Part shown: piece after piece, positions 26,075-35,023 of the stretch | How positions within the stretch are numbered: position 1 is the stretch's first letter | Layout of the letters: each line of letters opens with the position of its first letter | From: Bacteroidaceae bacterium | GTDB lineage: Bacteria > Bacteroidota > Bacteroidia > Bacteroidales > Bacteroidaceae | Assembly (NCBI GenBank): GCA_017938245.1 | Contig: JAGBBX010000007.1 | Span: 1 to 59,362, forward strand | Direction: 5' to 3' | DNA: 59,362 bases | Position numbers and translations under genes: made by a program | The notes under the pieces: model-generated | Told to the model about the DNA's origin: nothing | Seen by the model: the letters and a program-made list of their open reading frames with translations, nothing else | The model's database searches: none

Positions 26075-27711
26075 TTTCTTATAAGTTTGTTAATCTCGCC
26101 GGTGTACGATAGCGTAAACATTACACCGCTGTTGTTTCCAATGTAACTGCTCTTGTCGTATCCCAATGAGAGCATTCCCGTCCAATTACTTTTGGCAGGC
26201 GCACAGATGAATTCTGCTAAAAGCGAGGTGCTGTATCTTTTGTCGGCGAAAGGATAGCTATAACTACCCCAGTTCTCGCTATAGGTATATTGCAGGCGAT
26301 AGGCAAGGGGGAACCACTTATCCAACGTACCGTTTATTCCTGCATTGTGTGCTATAATGCGATTACTGCGAAACTGCAGTGTCCCGTTGCTGTTATATGT
26401 CGGGGAAATTATAAGCGGATTACCAATTCCCATTCCCCAATGGCTCCATCCGGGATATATTCCGTGATTGTAATAGTTATCGGCTCCATCCATCTGCTCG
26501 CTGAAATGGTCACTTGGGTCGTGGTACAGCGCACCGCTTTGGTCGCGCGTTGTCAAGTACTCGTATTGCACCGATGTGATGAATGGTATCTTGTTGCTTT
26601 TGTTTGTCAGGCGTATGCCGAGCAAAAAATCTTTCCAGGGGTAGTAAATAACATTCTTCTTGCCATTCTTATCCGACTGATATTCGAAAAAGAAGAGCTG
26701 TGAAAAATCCTCGAAAAGATGTTCGCCATATAGCTTGATGTCTACATCTTTAGTAGGTATGATAAGTGCTGCGTGCCAACTGCCTATTTGGTTTCCCGAG
26801 ATATTTGTCTGTTCTTTTTCGGGTGTGTCATCGCTACCGCTAAGCGGGATGAAAGCTTTCCAGTAGTCGGCAAGAGAGTGTGGCATAGAAAGAATCTTGC
26901 CATCGGCATGAGTGTAAATATCTCCGCCAAACTGTGTGTGCATCTCTAATCCTCCCTCGAATAGTAACGGAAATTTTTCGGCTTTTCCGATACGTACAAA
27001 ACCAGCCTTGCTGTGGTAGAGGATGTTCTTTCCATATCTTTCCGATGGCATTTTTTGTGTGTGCTCCTCTTGGAAATTCTCGTCGGTGAGCATTCCGTAA
27101 GATATATGTCCGCGCACGTGAAGCCATCCTTTTGTGCCGGGAAACGGTGTGTAACGGGGAATCTCTATTCGCACCTGCGGTATCGGACGGCTGTTGCCGC
27201 TGAACGCGAGACTACCACTGTCAAGATTGCTTGTCGGCAGGCTGTAGAGGTTCGGGAAATATCTGTTTGCTAAGTTCGTGGCGAGTGCGGTCCCATCAAA
27301 AAGATTGTTGCAGCCGGTCTCCGAGAAACGCTCTTTGCTGCCTATGGTCAGGCGCAGGAAACGCCAATCGGCCTCAAGATATGCTTGTTGGAAGAGAATC
27401 TCTCGGCCTCGTTCCAATGAGTTAGTATATGTCTCACCAATTCTTATGTCGGCACCAATTTTATAGGATAACTCACTCTCTTTTTTTAATTTTCCTTGTC
27501 CAAGCAGTCCCACACGCATATATCCGTCGTTTTTTGCAACGTTGTTCATTCCTTGACGTAAAGCGGTGAACCAGTATGGCGCATTACTGCCGTCGGAAAA
27601 ATGGTGGTTGTATTGCACTATGTAGCTCAATGTGTTATTCTCTTGTGCCTTTAATGGTGTGCCTATAGCAATCAACATAGTTACGAAAATGATGCCTATT
27701 TTGCGATACAT
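26071..27711 (-). CDS. Capsule assembly Wzi family outer-membrane protein
   Basis: A 546-residue protein with a signal peptide (to about residue 22, GTPLKAQ) and long runs of alternating beta strands typical of an outer-membrane barrel. It fits the Wzi family, whose E. coli member helps anchor group 1 capsule at the cell surface. Family-like features include NAPYWFTALRQGM near the start, RLTIGSKERFSETG and PQVRIEIPRYTPFPGTKGW. No capsule synthesis cluster adjoins it. It is followed with a 4-nt overlap by a lipoprotein. Confidence 0.8.
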   Translation of the reverse strand: MYRKIGIIFVTMLIAIGTPLKAQENNTLSYIVQYNHHFSDGSNAPYWFTALRQGMNNVAKNDGYMRVGLLGQGKLKKESELSYKIGADIRIGETYTNSLERGREILFQQAYLEADWRFLRLTIGSKERFSETGCNNLFDGTALATNLANRYFPNLYSLPTSNLDSGSLAFSGNSRPIPQVRIEIPRYTPFPGTKGWLHVRGHISYGMLTDENFQEEHTQKMPSERYGKNILYHSKAGFVRIGKAEKFPLLFEGGLEMHTQFGGDIYTHADGKILSMPHSLADYWKAFIPLSGSDDTPEKEQTNISGNQIGSWHAALIIPTKDVDIKLYGEHLFEDFSQLFFFEYQSDKNGKKNVIYYPWKDFLLGIRLTNKSNKIPFITSVQYEYLTTRDQSGALYHDPSDHFSEQMDGADNYYNHGIYPGWSHWGMGIGNPLIISPTYNSNGTLQFRSNRIIAHNAGINGTLDKWFPLAYRLQYTYSENWGSYSYPFADKRYSTSLLAEFICAPAKSNWTGMLSLGYDKSSYIGNNSGVMFTLSYTGEINKLIRK

Positions 27712-27871
27712 ATTACTCTCAATTATTCTATTGCGAAGTTATTGCTTTCCTTTCAAAAATCCAAGGGCTTTTATTGTCGTTATGAAAAAATAGATACAAG
27801 TTATTAGTAAAACCGATAGCTGTTATTGATAAAACAAATAGTTTTAAATTATTTTAGAATTTATAAGTGAG

Positions 27872-27879
27872 TAAATTTG
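27872..27879 (+). promoter_or_regulatory. -7 box of the DASS transporter
   Basis: TAAATTTG followed by C, 70 bp before the start codon. No good -33 box at the usual spacing. The rest of the 27712-27948 gap is AT-rich and empty. Confidence 0.5.
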
Positions 27880-27948
27880 CAACGCTAAATTGGGCAAATG
27901 CTTTGCTTATATAGTAATGGAAATCTATAACTTCTAAATAAATTACTT

Positions 27949-29451
27949 ATGTTTAAAAATTTCCACGGATTTAATGTTCTGGAGAAACTTCAGAAAGATA
28001 AAATCCACAAGAGAACAAGGAGTCTTTCTAAGAAAATGACTCTCATCTGCTGTATCGTTCTTACAGCTATTGTAGCGCTTTTGCCTACCGAGTCTTTGGG
28101 TATTCCCGAACTTACTGTAACACAGCATCGTGTGATTGCACTTTTTGTTTTTGCAGCTTCGATGTGGCTCACCGAGTCGTTGCCTTCGTGGGTAACCTCA
28201 ATGGTTGTGGTAGTAGTAATGCTGCTCACTGTATCGAATAGTGCTTTTGATTTCCTTATTAAAGACAGTGAGGGATTTGGTAAGTTGGTGTCCTATAAGG
28301 ACATTATGCACTGCTTCGCCGATCCCACAATTATGCTCTTTATCGGTGGTTTTGTGCTTGCGATTGGTATGACAAAAACAAAGCTCGACGTTGCACTTGC
28401 ACGCGTTCTTCTTAAACCTTTCGGTACAAAATCAGAGATTGTGCTTCTTGGTTTCATTCTTGTAACAGCTATTTTCTCGGCTTTCGTCAGCAACACTGCA
28501 ACTGCTGCTATGATGCTTGCATTCTTGGCGCCCGTACTCCGTTCACTTCCTGCCGACGGTAAAGGTCGTATCGCGCTTGCTTTGGCAATTCCCGTAGGTG
28601 CTAACCTCGGTGGTATTATGACTCCCATTGGTACACCTCCCAACCTTATCGTACTCGACAACCTTAGCAAGTATGCAGGTGTTGAAATTACTTTTGGCGA
28701 GTGGATGCTTCGTATGACTCCTTTTGTACTTATACTTCTTTTCCTTGCCTGGGTATTGTTGCGTATCCTCTTCCCCTTCAAACAGAAGAATATCAATATT
28801 GTAATCGAGGGTGAGATGCGTTGGGATTTCCACACTATCGTAGTTGTTGCTACATTCCTTGTTACAATATTCCTCTGGATGTTCGGTAAAGAACTTTGGG
28901 GATTGAATACAAACGTTGTTGCTATGATTCCTATCGCTGCTTTCTGTGCAGCAGGTATTTTGCAGCGTCGCGACCTTGAGGAGATTAACTGGAGCGTGCT
29001 GTGGATGGTAGCCGGAGGTTTCTCTCTTGGTGTTGCTCTCAGCTCAACAGGATTGGGCGAAGTTCTTGTTAAGGCTATTCCTTTTGCAAGCTGGTCACCG
29101 CTGCTCGTTATGGTTATCTCGGGTGTTGTTTGCTTCATATTCTCGAACTTTATTTCGCACTCTGCAGCAGCTTCGTTGCTAGCTCCTATCTTGGCGCTTG
29201 TAGCAGGTGGTATTGCTGCCGACCCTGCGGCAAGTGAGGGATTTGCAGCAATGGGTGGCGCCTCAGCTCTTATGGTTGGTGTAGCAATATCTTCATCGGT
29301 ATCTATGGTTCTTCCCATCAGTACACCTCCCAATGCTATTGCTCACTCAACAGGCTTCATCGAGCAGAAGGATATGATGAAGGTTGGTATTGCTGTTGGT
29401 TTAATGGGTCTTGTACTCGGCTATCTGATGCTTATCTTCTTAAAGTTCTAA
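27949..29451 (+). CDS. DASS/SLC13 family anion transporter
   Basis: A 500-residue inner-membrane carrier with about eleven hydrophobic segments. Members move dicarboxylates, citrate, sulfate or phosphate with sodium. The first sodium/substrate signature is intact (FVSNTATAAMMLAFLAP), as is PVGANLGGIMTPIGTPPN. The second half has FISHSAAASLLAPI where most relatives carry a second SNT; the repeat-equivalent SMVLPISTPPNAIAHSTG follows. The substrate cannot be assigned. A cytoplasmic stretch of about 35 residues precedes the first helix. A hairpin separates it from the codirectional LysR gene. Confidence 0.88.
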   Translation: MFKNFHGFNVLEKLQKDKIHKRTRSLSKKMTLICCIVLTAIVALLPTESLGIPELTVTQHRVIALFVFAASMWLTESLPSWVTSMVVVVVMLLTVSNSAFDFLIKDSEGFGKLVSYKDIMHCFADPTIMLFIGGFVLAIGMTKTKLDVALARVLLKPFGTKSEIVLLGFILVTAIFSAFVSNTATAAMMLAFLAPVLRSLPADGKGRIALALAIPVGANLGGIMTPIGTPPNLIVLDNLSKYAGVEITFGEWMLRMTPFVLILLFLAWVLLRILFPFKQKNINIVIEGEMRWDFHTIVVVATFLVTIFLWMFGKELWGLNTNVVAMIPIAAFCAAGILQRRDLEEINWSVLWMVAGGFSLGVALSSTGLGEVLVKAIPFASWSPLLVMVISGVVCFIFSNFISHSAAASLLAPILALVAGGIAADPAASEGFAAMGGASALMVGVAISSSVSMVLPISTPPNAIAHSTGFIEQKDMMKVGIAVGLMGLVLGYLMLIFLKF

Positions 29452-29478
29452 TAAAAGCAAATAGAACATTATAAATTT

Positions 29479-29531
29479 TCCGCTCCATAGGTTGGCTTTT
29501 TTCAACAGAAAGTGCCAATTTATGGAGCGGA
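29479..29531 (+). terminator. Two-tier hairpin between transporter and LysR gene
   Basis: TCCGCTCCATA (29479-29489) pairs with 29521-29531, and an inner TTGGC/GCCAA stem follows. It probably ends the transporter transcript. The LysR -7 box TATCTTCG (29537-29544) begins just 5 bp later. Confidence 0.7.
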
Positions 29532-29562
29532 TTTCTTATCTTCGCAGCATTAAAAGTCTAAT

Positions 29563-30468
29563 ATGGAACTGAGGCAACTGAAATATTTTGTAAAAAGCGC
29601 CGAGTATCTTAATTTCTCCGAGGCTGCCAAGCGACTGTTTATAACACAGAGTACACTATCACAGCAGATTAAGCAACTTGAGTTTGAACTTGGATTTACA
29701 CTTTTTATACGTAACAGTCGTCACATAGCACTAACCGAAGCCGGAGAAGAGTTCCTTCCTTTTGCCAAGCGCACCATTCAGGATGCCGAAGACGGGGTAC
29801 AGCGCCTCTACGACCTTCAGCACGTAAAGACCGGAACGCTGAGGGTGGGAGTTACATACAGTCTGAGTACTGTACTCACCGAGGGAGTATTGGAGTTTAT
29901 GAAACGCTATCCCGGTATCAGGCTCGAAATATGCTATAAGACAGTTAACGAATTGCTTGAGTTGTTACGTAACAACCGTCTCGATTTCATTCTCTCCTAC
30001 AAGCCACTTGTCGAGATTCCCGAGGTTGACTCAATGCCGCTGTTCGAGAATGCTCTGGCTGTGGTCGTGAATAAAGAACACCCTTTGGCTTTGAGGCGTA
30101 AAGTTAAGCTCGAAGATTTACAAACACAAAAGATGGTGTTGCCGGCAGTAGGACTTCAGGCACGTATGATGCTCGACCGACTGATGGAAAACAAGGATTT
30201 TACATTATCCTCGCACGTCGAGCTGAACGAGACAAATATTCTGCTGCAGTTGGTGGCTTCGAGTGGTTACGCAACAATTCTCTCTTCGTCGGCAGTGTTT
30301 GGTAATAACCGTTTCCGTTCTATCGTGCTCGATGAGCCGGGAAATGTAATGGAGGCATCGCTCCTGCGTCTGCGAGGTGCCTATCAAAAGGCCTCTGCAA
30401 AGGAATTTATAGCAATTTTGCTCGATACCGATGCTGTAAAGCGTCGATTAATAAATTGGTTCGATTGA
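29563..30468 (+). CDS. LysR family transcriptional regulator
   Basis: A 301-residue LTTR. The N-terminal winged helix-turn-helix is classic: MELRQLKYFVKSAEYLNFSEAA, ITQSTLSQQIKQLEFELG, LFIRNSRHIALTEAGEEF. The effector domain runs from about residue 92 (GTLRVGVTYSLSTVL) to the end. Unusually for the family, it is not divergent from a neighbour. It is codirectional with the DASS transporter upstream and the acyl-ACP thioesterase 22 bp downstream, so its target is not obvious from position. Confidence 0.92.
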   Translation: MELRQLKYFVKSAEYLNFSEAAKRLFITQSTLSQQIKQLEFELGFTLFIRNSRHIALTEAGEEFLPFAKRTIQDAEDGVQRLYDLQHVKTGTLRVGVTYSLSTVLTEGVLEFMKRYPGIRLEICYKTVNELLELLRNNRLDFILSYKPLVEIPEVDSMPLFENALAVVVNKEHPLALRRKVKLEDLQTQKMVLPAVGLQARMMLDRLMENKDFTLSSHVELNETNILLQLVASSGYATILSSSAVFGNNRFRSIVLDEPGNVMEASLLRLRGAYQKASAKEFIAILLDTDAVKRRLINWFD

Positions 30469-30490
30469 TAAACTGATTAAATATATAATT

Positions 30491-31237
30491 ATGGTTGAAA
30501 AATACAGCGCTGTAAAGCGTATTCCAAGTTTCGATGTAGATATGTCGGGTACATTGCGTCCGACATCGTTTCTTAATTTTGCACAGGAAGCTGCCAATAT
30601 CCACGCCGACTATATTGGTGTAGGATACGACTCGATGCACGTTACACGTAAAGCTTGGGTACTTTCTAAGATGCACGTTATATTTCATCGATTGCCAAAG
30701 TGGAGAGAGCATATCAATATACAATCGTGGCACAAAGGAGCCAACGGTTATCAGTTCTTCCGTGATTTTGTGGCATTCGACACCGAGGGCAAAGAGAAAC
30801 TAATATCGGCTACTACATCGTGGTTGGTTATTGATATCGACAGTCGTCGTCTCTCTAAGTATCCTGAGCTTGCAGGTGATGCCGAGAAATGTATCCCCGA
30901 GGATGTAATTGCCGAGCCTGCACCAAAAGTAGTTATGCCCAAGGAGGCCGAGCCGCAGCTGATAATGACACACGCTGTAAACTACTCCGACCTTGATATG
31001 AATGCTCACGTGAATAACGTGAAATATACCGAGTGGGCAATGAACGTAATAGAGCTCGAAGTGGTGAACACCCGTCCCGTGAAAGAACTTATAATTAATT
31101 TTAACAGCGAGGTAAAAGCCGGTGACAACGTAGAACTTTATCGTCATCGCGAAGAAGCAGAGGATGGTACAATTATTTACATAATAGAGGGCAAGGTTGA
31201 TGGTAAAACCTCTTTTGTCGAGAAACTTGTTTTCTAA
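30491..31237 (+). CDS. Acyl-ACP thioesterase (FatA/FatB type)
   Basis: A 248-residue double-hotdog enzyme that should release free fatty acids from acyl carrier protein in the cytoplasm. The first hotdog has MSGTLRPTSFLNFAQEAANIHADYIG. The second has the catalytic region VNYSDLDMNAHVNNVKYTEWAMNV with the Asn-His-Glu set (N, H in DMNAHVNN, E in YTEW). The length is normal for bacterial forms. It is 22 bp after the LysR gene, so it is probably co-transcribed. Confidence 0.88.
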   Translation: MVEKYSAVKRIPSFDVDMSGTLRPTSFLNFAQEAANIHADYIGVGYDSMHVTRKAWVLSKMHVIFHRLPKWREHINIQSWHKGANGYQFFRDFVAFDTEGKEKLISATTSWLVIDIDSRRLSKYPELAGDAEKCIPEDVIAEPAPKVVMPKEAEPQLIMTHAVNYSDLDMNAHVNNVKYTEWAMNVIELEVVNTRPVKELIINFNSEVKAGDNVELYRHREEAEDGTIIYIIEGKVDGKTSFVEKLVF

Positions 31238-31256
31238 GGATTGAGGGAATAGAATA

Positions 31257-31296
31257 AAAAACCGAGGTTCACTTCAAAATAATGAACCCCGGTTTT
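31257..31296. terminator. Terminator between convergent thioesterase and FNT genes
   Basis: AAAACCGAGGTTCA pairs with TGAACCCCGGTTTT (31283-31296), one mismatch, with A and T runs on both sides. Confidence 0.75.
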
Positions 31297-31319
31297 ATTT
31301 ATTCCTAAGATACTTAAGA

Positions 31320-31907
31320 TTAATCTTTGACAATAAATAATCTTGGGATATTGCAACCGATGTAATTGCCAATAACTGCCATTGCCCAAGCAAGCAACAT
31401 CCACAGATGGCAATCTCCTTTATATATTGCAACCGCATAATAAAAAATGTCGGCAACGCAGTGAGGTAGTCCGCAAAGGATAAATGTTGGAACACCAAAC
31501 AGCAGCGGTAGGTAGTTGTTTCTTTGTGCACCGTATACTGCGAGTGACATAATTATTCCCGTGCCAATTCCGGTGATTAGTATAGCCTCGGGTGCGGAGT
31601 TCTGACGGCTGCTGAGTATCTTTTCGAGGGTCTCGGTTATCTGTGGATTACAGCTGTAAATAGTAAATATTGCGGTGAGAAAACATCCTATACCATTTGC
31701 TATGAGCATTGGTAGTAGAAAAATCTGCTCTTTTAATGGCAGAAATCCGGCCTTTCCTGTAAATAGTTGCGATTTGCACATAACAACACACATAAGACCG
31801 AATGCAAAGAGTACAGCTCCGGCTATTCCACCTACATTAAGGTAGGTAAGGCCGCCTATTCCAATGAGCAGGCCTGCAAATATCGCCGGTTTAATTATTG
31901 CTTTCAT
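31320..31907 (-). CDS. Compact formate/nitrite-type (FNT) transporter
   Basis: A 195-residue membrane protein with six hydrophobic segments, shorter than the usual 260-285 residues because loops and tails are trimmed. Family features: LFAFGLMCVVMCKSQLFTG for the second helix, GLPHCVADIFY with the conserved pore histidine, and GNYIGCNI in the last helix. FNT channels conduct formate, nitrite, lactate or hydrosulfide. The substrate is unknown here. It is 37 bp upstream of the DUF1573 gene's stop codon on the same strand, so it is likely co-transcribed from array B. Confidence 0.8.
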   Translation of the reverse strand: MKAIIKPAIFAGLLIGIGGLTYLNVGGIAGAVLFAFGLMCVVMCKSQLFTGKAGFLPLKEQIFLLPMLIANGIGCFLTAIFTIYSCNPQITETLEKILSSRQNSAPEAILITGIGTGIIMSLAVYGAQRNNYLPLLFGVPTFILCGLPHCVADIFYYAVAIYKGDCHLWMLLAWAMAVIGNYIGCNIPRLFIVKD

Positions 31908-31944
31908 CTTTGTGTGTTATTGTGTATTTGTGTGTTTGTAAGGG

Positions 31945-32379
31945 TCAATCCTCGTCAACTACTATCTCCTCGACTGGAGTCTCTTTTGCGGGGAGCATTC
32001 TGCCGGTGATATATAGTCTTATCATCTCCTCTTTGGAGTTATTGTGTATTGAAATGCTCTTACGAATGTTTCCCGGCGCCTTGCGACGACCATCGTATGT
32101 TACAAAAATAGTATCACTTGCCCCGGGTTTAATGGCTCCTTCGGGTATTTGTGGTACGGTGCATCCGCACGATGCAAATGCCTGATGTATATATAGGTCG
32201 CTGTTACCTGTGTTAGTAAATACAAAGTAACATTTTCTAATGGCATCCTCGGCAGGGAAGGTACCTATATTCACTGTCTTTTTTTCGAATGTTATTACAG
32301 GGCGTTTGTCGTCTTTGTTACCTGCAAACAGCGATGCTGTTGCAAACAATACAGCTATTATAAATATGGCTTTTTTCAT
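31945..32379 (-). CDS. DUF1573 exported protein
   Basis: A 144-residue protein with a signal peptide (to about residue 19, SLFAGN). The rest is one DUF1573 Ig-like domain: ITFEKKTVNIGTFPAED, CYFVFTNTGNSDLYI and the signature ASCGCTVPQIPEGAIKPG. Such single-domain proteins are abundant in Bacteroidetes and of unknown role. Its promoter is the terminal box of the tandem array immediately upstream (-7 box 43 bp from the start codon). Confidence 0.85.
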   Translation of the reverse strand: MKKAIFIIAVLFATASLFAGNKDDKRPVITFEKKTVNIGTFPAEDAIRKCYFVFTNTGNSDLYIHQAFASCGCTVPQIPEGAIKPGASDTIFVTYDGRRKAPGNIRKSISIHNNSKEEMIRLYITGRMLPAKETPVEEIVVDED

Positions 32380-32421
32380 CTTTTTAGTTTTTTTCTTGTT
32401 TTGTCCTTATTGTAATTATTG

Positions 32422-32639
32422 CAAAGATACTATTAAGCGAGCGAGAAATATGAAGTTTACTTCGATATTTTTCCCGGCGAGCGCAAAAATCTTCGAGTAC
32501 ACTCAAAGATACTATTAAGCGAGCGAGAAATATGAAGTTTACTTCGATATTTTTCCCGGCGAGCGCAAAAATCTTCGAGTACACTCAAAGATACTATTAA
32601 GCGAGCGAGAAATATGAAGTTTACTTCGATATTTTTTTG
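32422..32639 (-). repeat. Tandem promoter-module array B, upstream of DUF1573
   Basis: Two identical 82-bp units (32422-32503, 32504-32585) and a 54-bp partial unit (32586-32639). Read on the minus strand each unit ends in TATCTTTG (boxes at 32422-32429, 32504-32511, 32586-32593). Each has a dyad GAAGT-AA-ACTTC inside AAATAT...ATATTT, 16 bp from its box, and a CTCGCTCG tract between. The last box faces the DUF1573 start codon. The array fills the gap between relA and DUF1573. Confidence 0.85.
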
Positions 32640-32642
32640 CAA

Positions 32643-34853
32643 TTACACTCGTCGTACCTGTTTTACACCTTTAATATTTTCAATTTTGCCTATTAGTTTA
32701 TTAAGTTTAGAGTTCTCGCTAATCATCAGTGTCAGTGTACCCGAGAAGAGAGTGTCGTGCGACTCAATATTTATTCCTCGCATAATAACATCTTTTTCTT
32801 GTGTTATAAGCGATGTAATATTGTTTACAATTCCAATATCATCGTGTCCCACAATGCGCAGTGTCACCTGATAGAGTCCTTTGTTGGCAACGGTGTCACT
32901 CCAACGAGCCTCTATAACTCGGTAGGGGTAGCGTTCGCGCAGCTGACGAGCATTTACACAATCGGTTCTGTGAATAGATATTCCTCCGTTTATTGTTACG
33001 AAACCGAAAATCTCGTCACCAAAAATAGGGGCGCAACATTTCGATAGTTTGTAATCTATGCCTTTAAGATTGCGTTCTATTACAAGGACATCGCTGCGTC
33101 CGAGGCTATCCTTGTCGGTTTGCAAAGTAAAGTCCTGTGCACTCTGTGTGCTCTCGTTGCTCTCGGGATTGGCAATGGCATTATAGCGTTTGTATATATC
33201 GCCAATGTCAATACCACCTTCGGCAACACGTTGATAGAAATCGCTCAGTCGTTTGAATCCCATCTTGTGAGTGAGTTGGTCCATAATTGCCTCGTCATAC
33301 TCAATCTTATGGTTCTTGAACTTGCGTATGAGCATTTCGCGCGCCATATCGGCCTGTCGGGCGGTGAGGTCTTTCAATGCCTGACGTATCTTGGAGCGCG
33401 CACGACCTGTTTTTGCTATCGCCAGCCAAGCCTGCTTGGGTGTCTGGCTGTTCGATGTTATAATCTCTACCTGGTCGCCATTGCTTAGTGTGTGACGGAT
33501 GGGGACATTGCGTCCGTTAACCAATGCCCCGGTACATTTGCATCCGAGTCCTGTGTGTATGCAGAATGCAAAATCGAGTATCGTTGCACCTTTAGCAAGA
33601 CGATAGAGGTCGCCCTTTGGAGTAAATACAAAAATCTCGTCTTTGTATAGCTCCATCTTGAATTTGTTCTCGCTGACATCCTCCTCGCTAAGATGTTCCA
33701 AAGTGTCACGTATAGATGCAAGCAGATTATCGAGTCCTTTCTCGCTCTTTATTCCTTTGTAGCGCCAATGGGCGGCAAGACCGTGCTCGGCAACGGCATC
33801 CATTCGCTCGGTACGTATCTGAACCTCGACCCAACGTCCCTCGGGACCAATGACGGTGGTGTGTAGCGACTCGTATCCGTTGCTTTTGGGTACCGACAGC
33901 CAATCACGCAGGCGGTTAGGGTTAGGGGTATACATATCGGTAACGATGGAGTACACTTGCCAACATTCGCTCTTCTCGTTCTGTGGTTCGCTATCAATTA
34001 TAATGCGTATGGCAAAAAGGTCGTATATGTTCTCGAACGGCAGTTTCTGACGTTTCATCTTTTGCCATATCGAGTTGATAGACTTTGTGCGTCCCTTAAT
34101 ACGATATTTTATATGCGGATTCTTGCGAAGAGCCGTTTCAATGGGGCGGATGAACGATGCCATATAATCCTCGCGCGATGCAGCTGTCTCTTGCAGTTTA
34201 CGGTCGAGTTCGGCATAAATCTCGGCTTCGGTGTATCTCAGCGATAAGTCCTCCATTTCCGACTTCAGCTTGTAGAAACCCAACTTATGAGCAAGGGGTA
34301 TATATAGCTTCGATGCCTCGTTTGCAACCTGCTTGCGTCCCTCGGTATCAGTTGAGTTAAACAGACGACGCAAAAGTACCAAGCGGCTTGCAATCATAAT
34401 AAGAATTATGCGCATATCGTTGGCAAACGAGAGAAGCAGGTTACGGAAATTTTCACTCTCTATAGTGGGGCTTTTTGCATAGAGACTGTTTATCTGTGTA
34501 AGGTTGGTGAGCATACGTGCAATACTCTCGCCCATACGCTCTTTTACCTCCTCTATCGTTACGGTACCTTCTTGGACACATCGGTTAAGCAGTATACTTA
34601 TAATAATTTCGCGATGCAGGCCAATCTCCTGTCCGACAAGGTAGGCGGTGTGCATATCGAGCACGACGGGGTAGAACCCGAAATTATCGCGCTCAATCTT
34701 TCCCTCGGTAGCTGTTTTTATTATGCACCGTTTTACGAAACGATAATCGGAAGCAGGCAGACGGCCATCGATGTTTTTCTTTAAAAGACGATTCAGGTGA
34801 AGAATCTCTTTTCTTTCGTCATCTGTAAGATATGTTATGCTGTGTTGTGTCAT
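32643..34853 (-). CDS. relA: RelA/SpoT family (p)ppGpp synthetase with degenerate hydrolase domain
   Basis: A 736-residue stringent-response enzyme. Domains in order: an HD-like N-terminal domain, the synthetase (IYDLFAIRIIID, then DWLSVPKSNGYESLHTTVIGP, VEVQIRTERMDAVAEHGLAAHWRYK), TGS (FVFTPKGDLYRLAKGATILDFAF), the helical region, and a C-terminal ACT (YQVTLRIVGHDDIGIV). The hydrolase HD motif is not recognisable: the usual LLHD is SILLNRCV. The protein is therefore likely a synthetase only, and a separate hydrolase is expected elsewhere. It is divergent from the DUF4301 gene. The -7 box is TATCTTCG at 34881-34888 on the minus strand. Confidence 0.93.
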   Translation of the reverse strand: MTQHSITYLTDDERKEILHLNRLLKKNIDGRLPASDYRFVKRCIIKTATEGKIERDNFGFYPVVLDMHTAYLVGQEIGLHREIIISILLNRCVQEGTVTIEEVKERMGESIARMLTNLTQINSLYAKSPTIESENFRNLLLSFANDMRIILIMIASRLVLLRRLFNSTDTEGRKQVANEASKLYIPLAHKLGFYKLKSEMEDLSLRYTEAEIYAELDRKLQETAASREDYMASFIRPIETALRKNPHIKYRIKGRTKSINSIWQKMKRQKLPFENIYDLFAIRIIIDSEPQNEKSECWQVYSIVTDMYTPNPNRLRDWLSVPKSNGYESLHTTVIGPEGRWVEVQIRTERMDAVAEHGLAAHWRYKGIKSEKGLDNLLASIRDTLEHLSEEDVSENKFKMELYKDEIFVFTPKGDLYRLAKGATILDFAFCIHTGLGCKCTGALVNGRNVPIRHTLSNGDQVEIITSNSQTPKQAWLAIAKTGRARSKIRQALKDLTARQADMAREMLIRKFKNHKIEYDEAIMDQLTHKMGFKRLSDFYQRVAEGGIDIGDIYKRYNAIANPESNESTQSAQDFTLQTDKDSLGRSDVLVIERNLKGIDYKLSKCCAPIFGDEIFGFVTINGGISIHRTDCVNARQLRERYPYRVIEARWSDTVANKGLYQVTLRIVGHDDIGIVNNITSLITQEKDVIMRGINIESHDTLFSGTLTLMISENSKLNKLIGKIENIKGVKQVRRV

Positions 34854-34880
34854 TTTGGTCTAATATATGCAAACTCCTTG

Positions 34881-34950
34881 CGAAGATACATCATCTATCT
34901 TTATTTTTTCTTTTATTTATGATTATTTTAGAAATTTATTCCTATTTTTG
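34881..34950. promoter_or_regulatory. Divergent promoter region relA / DUF4301
   Basis: Minus-strand TATCTTCG at 34881-34888 serves relA. Plus-strand TATTTTTG at 34943-34950 serves the DUF4301 gene 74 bp downstream. Neither has a perfect -33 TTTG at normal spacing. Confidence 0.55.
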
Positions 34951-35023
34951 CGGTTAAGCACGAAATTATGTGTGCTTATAAACTAACCTGTATTTATTTA
35001 CAAAACTCTAAACTATACCACTT

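Noticed and set aside
28293-29333. A 346-codon antisense frame inside the DASS transporter
   Set aside because: The sense frame has transporter motifs throughout; the antisense protein is low-complexity and Ser/Thr/Ile-rich.
32422-32639. CRISPR array
   Set aside because: The units are contiguous 82-bp repeats with no unique spacers and no cas genes nearby.
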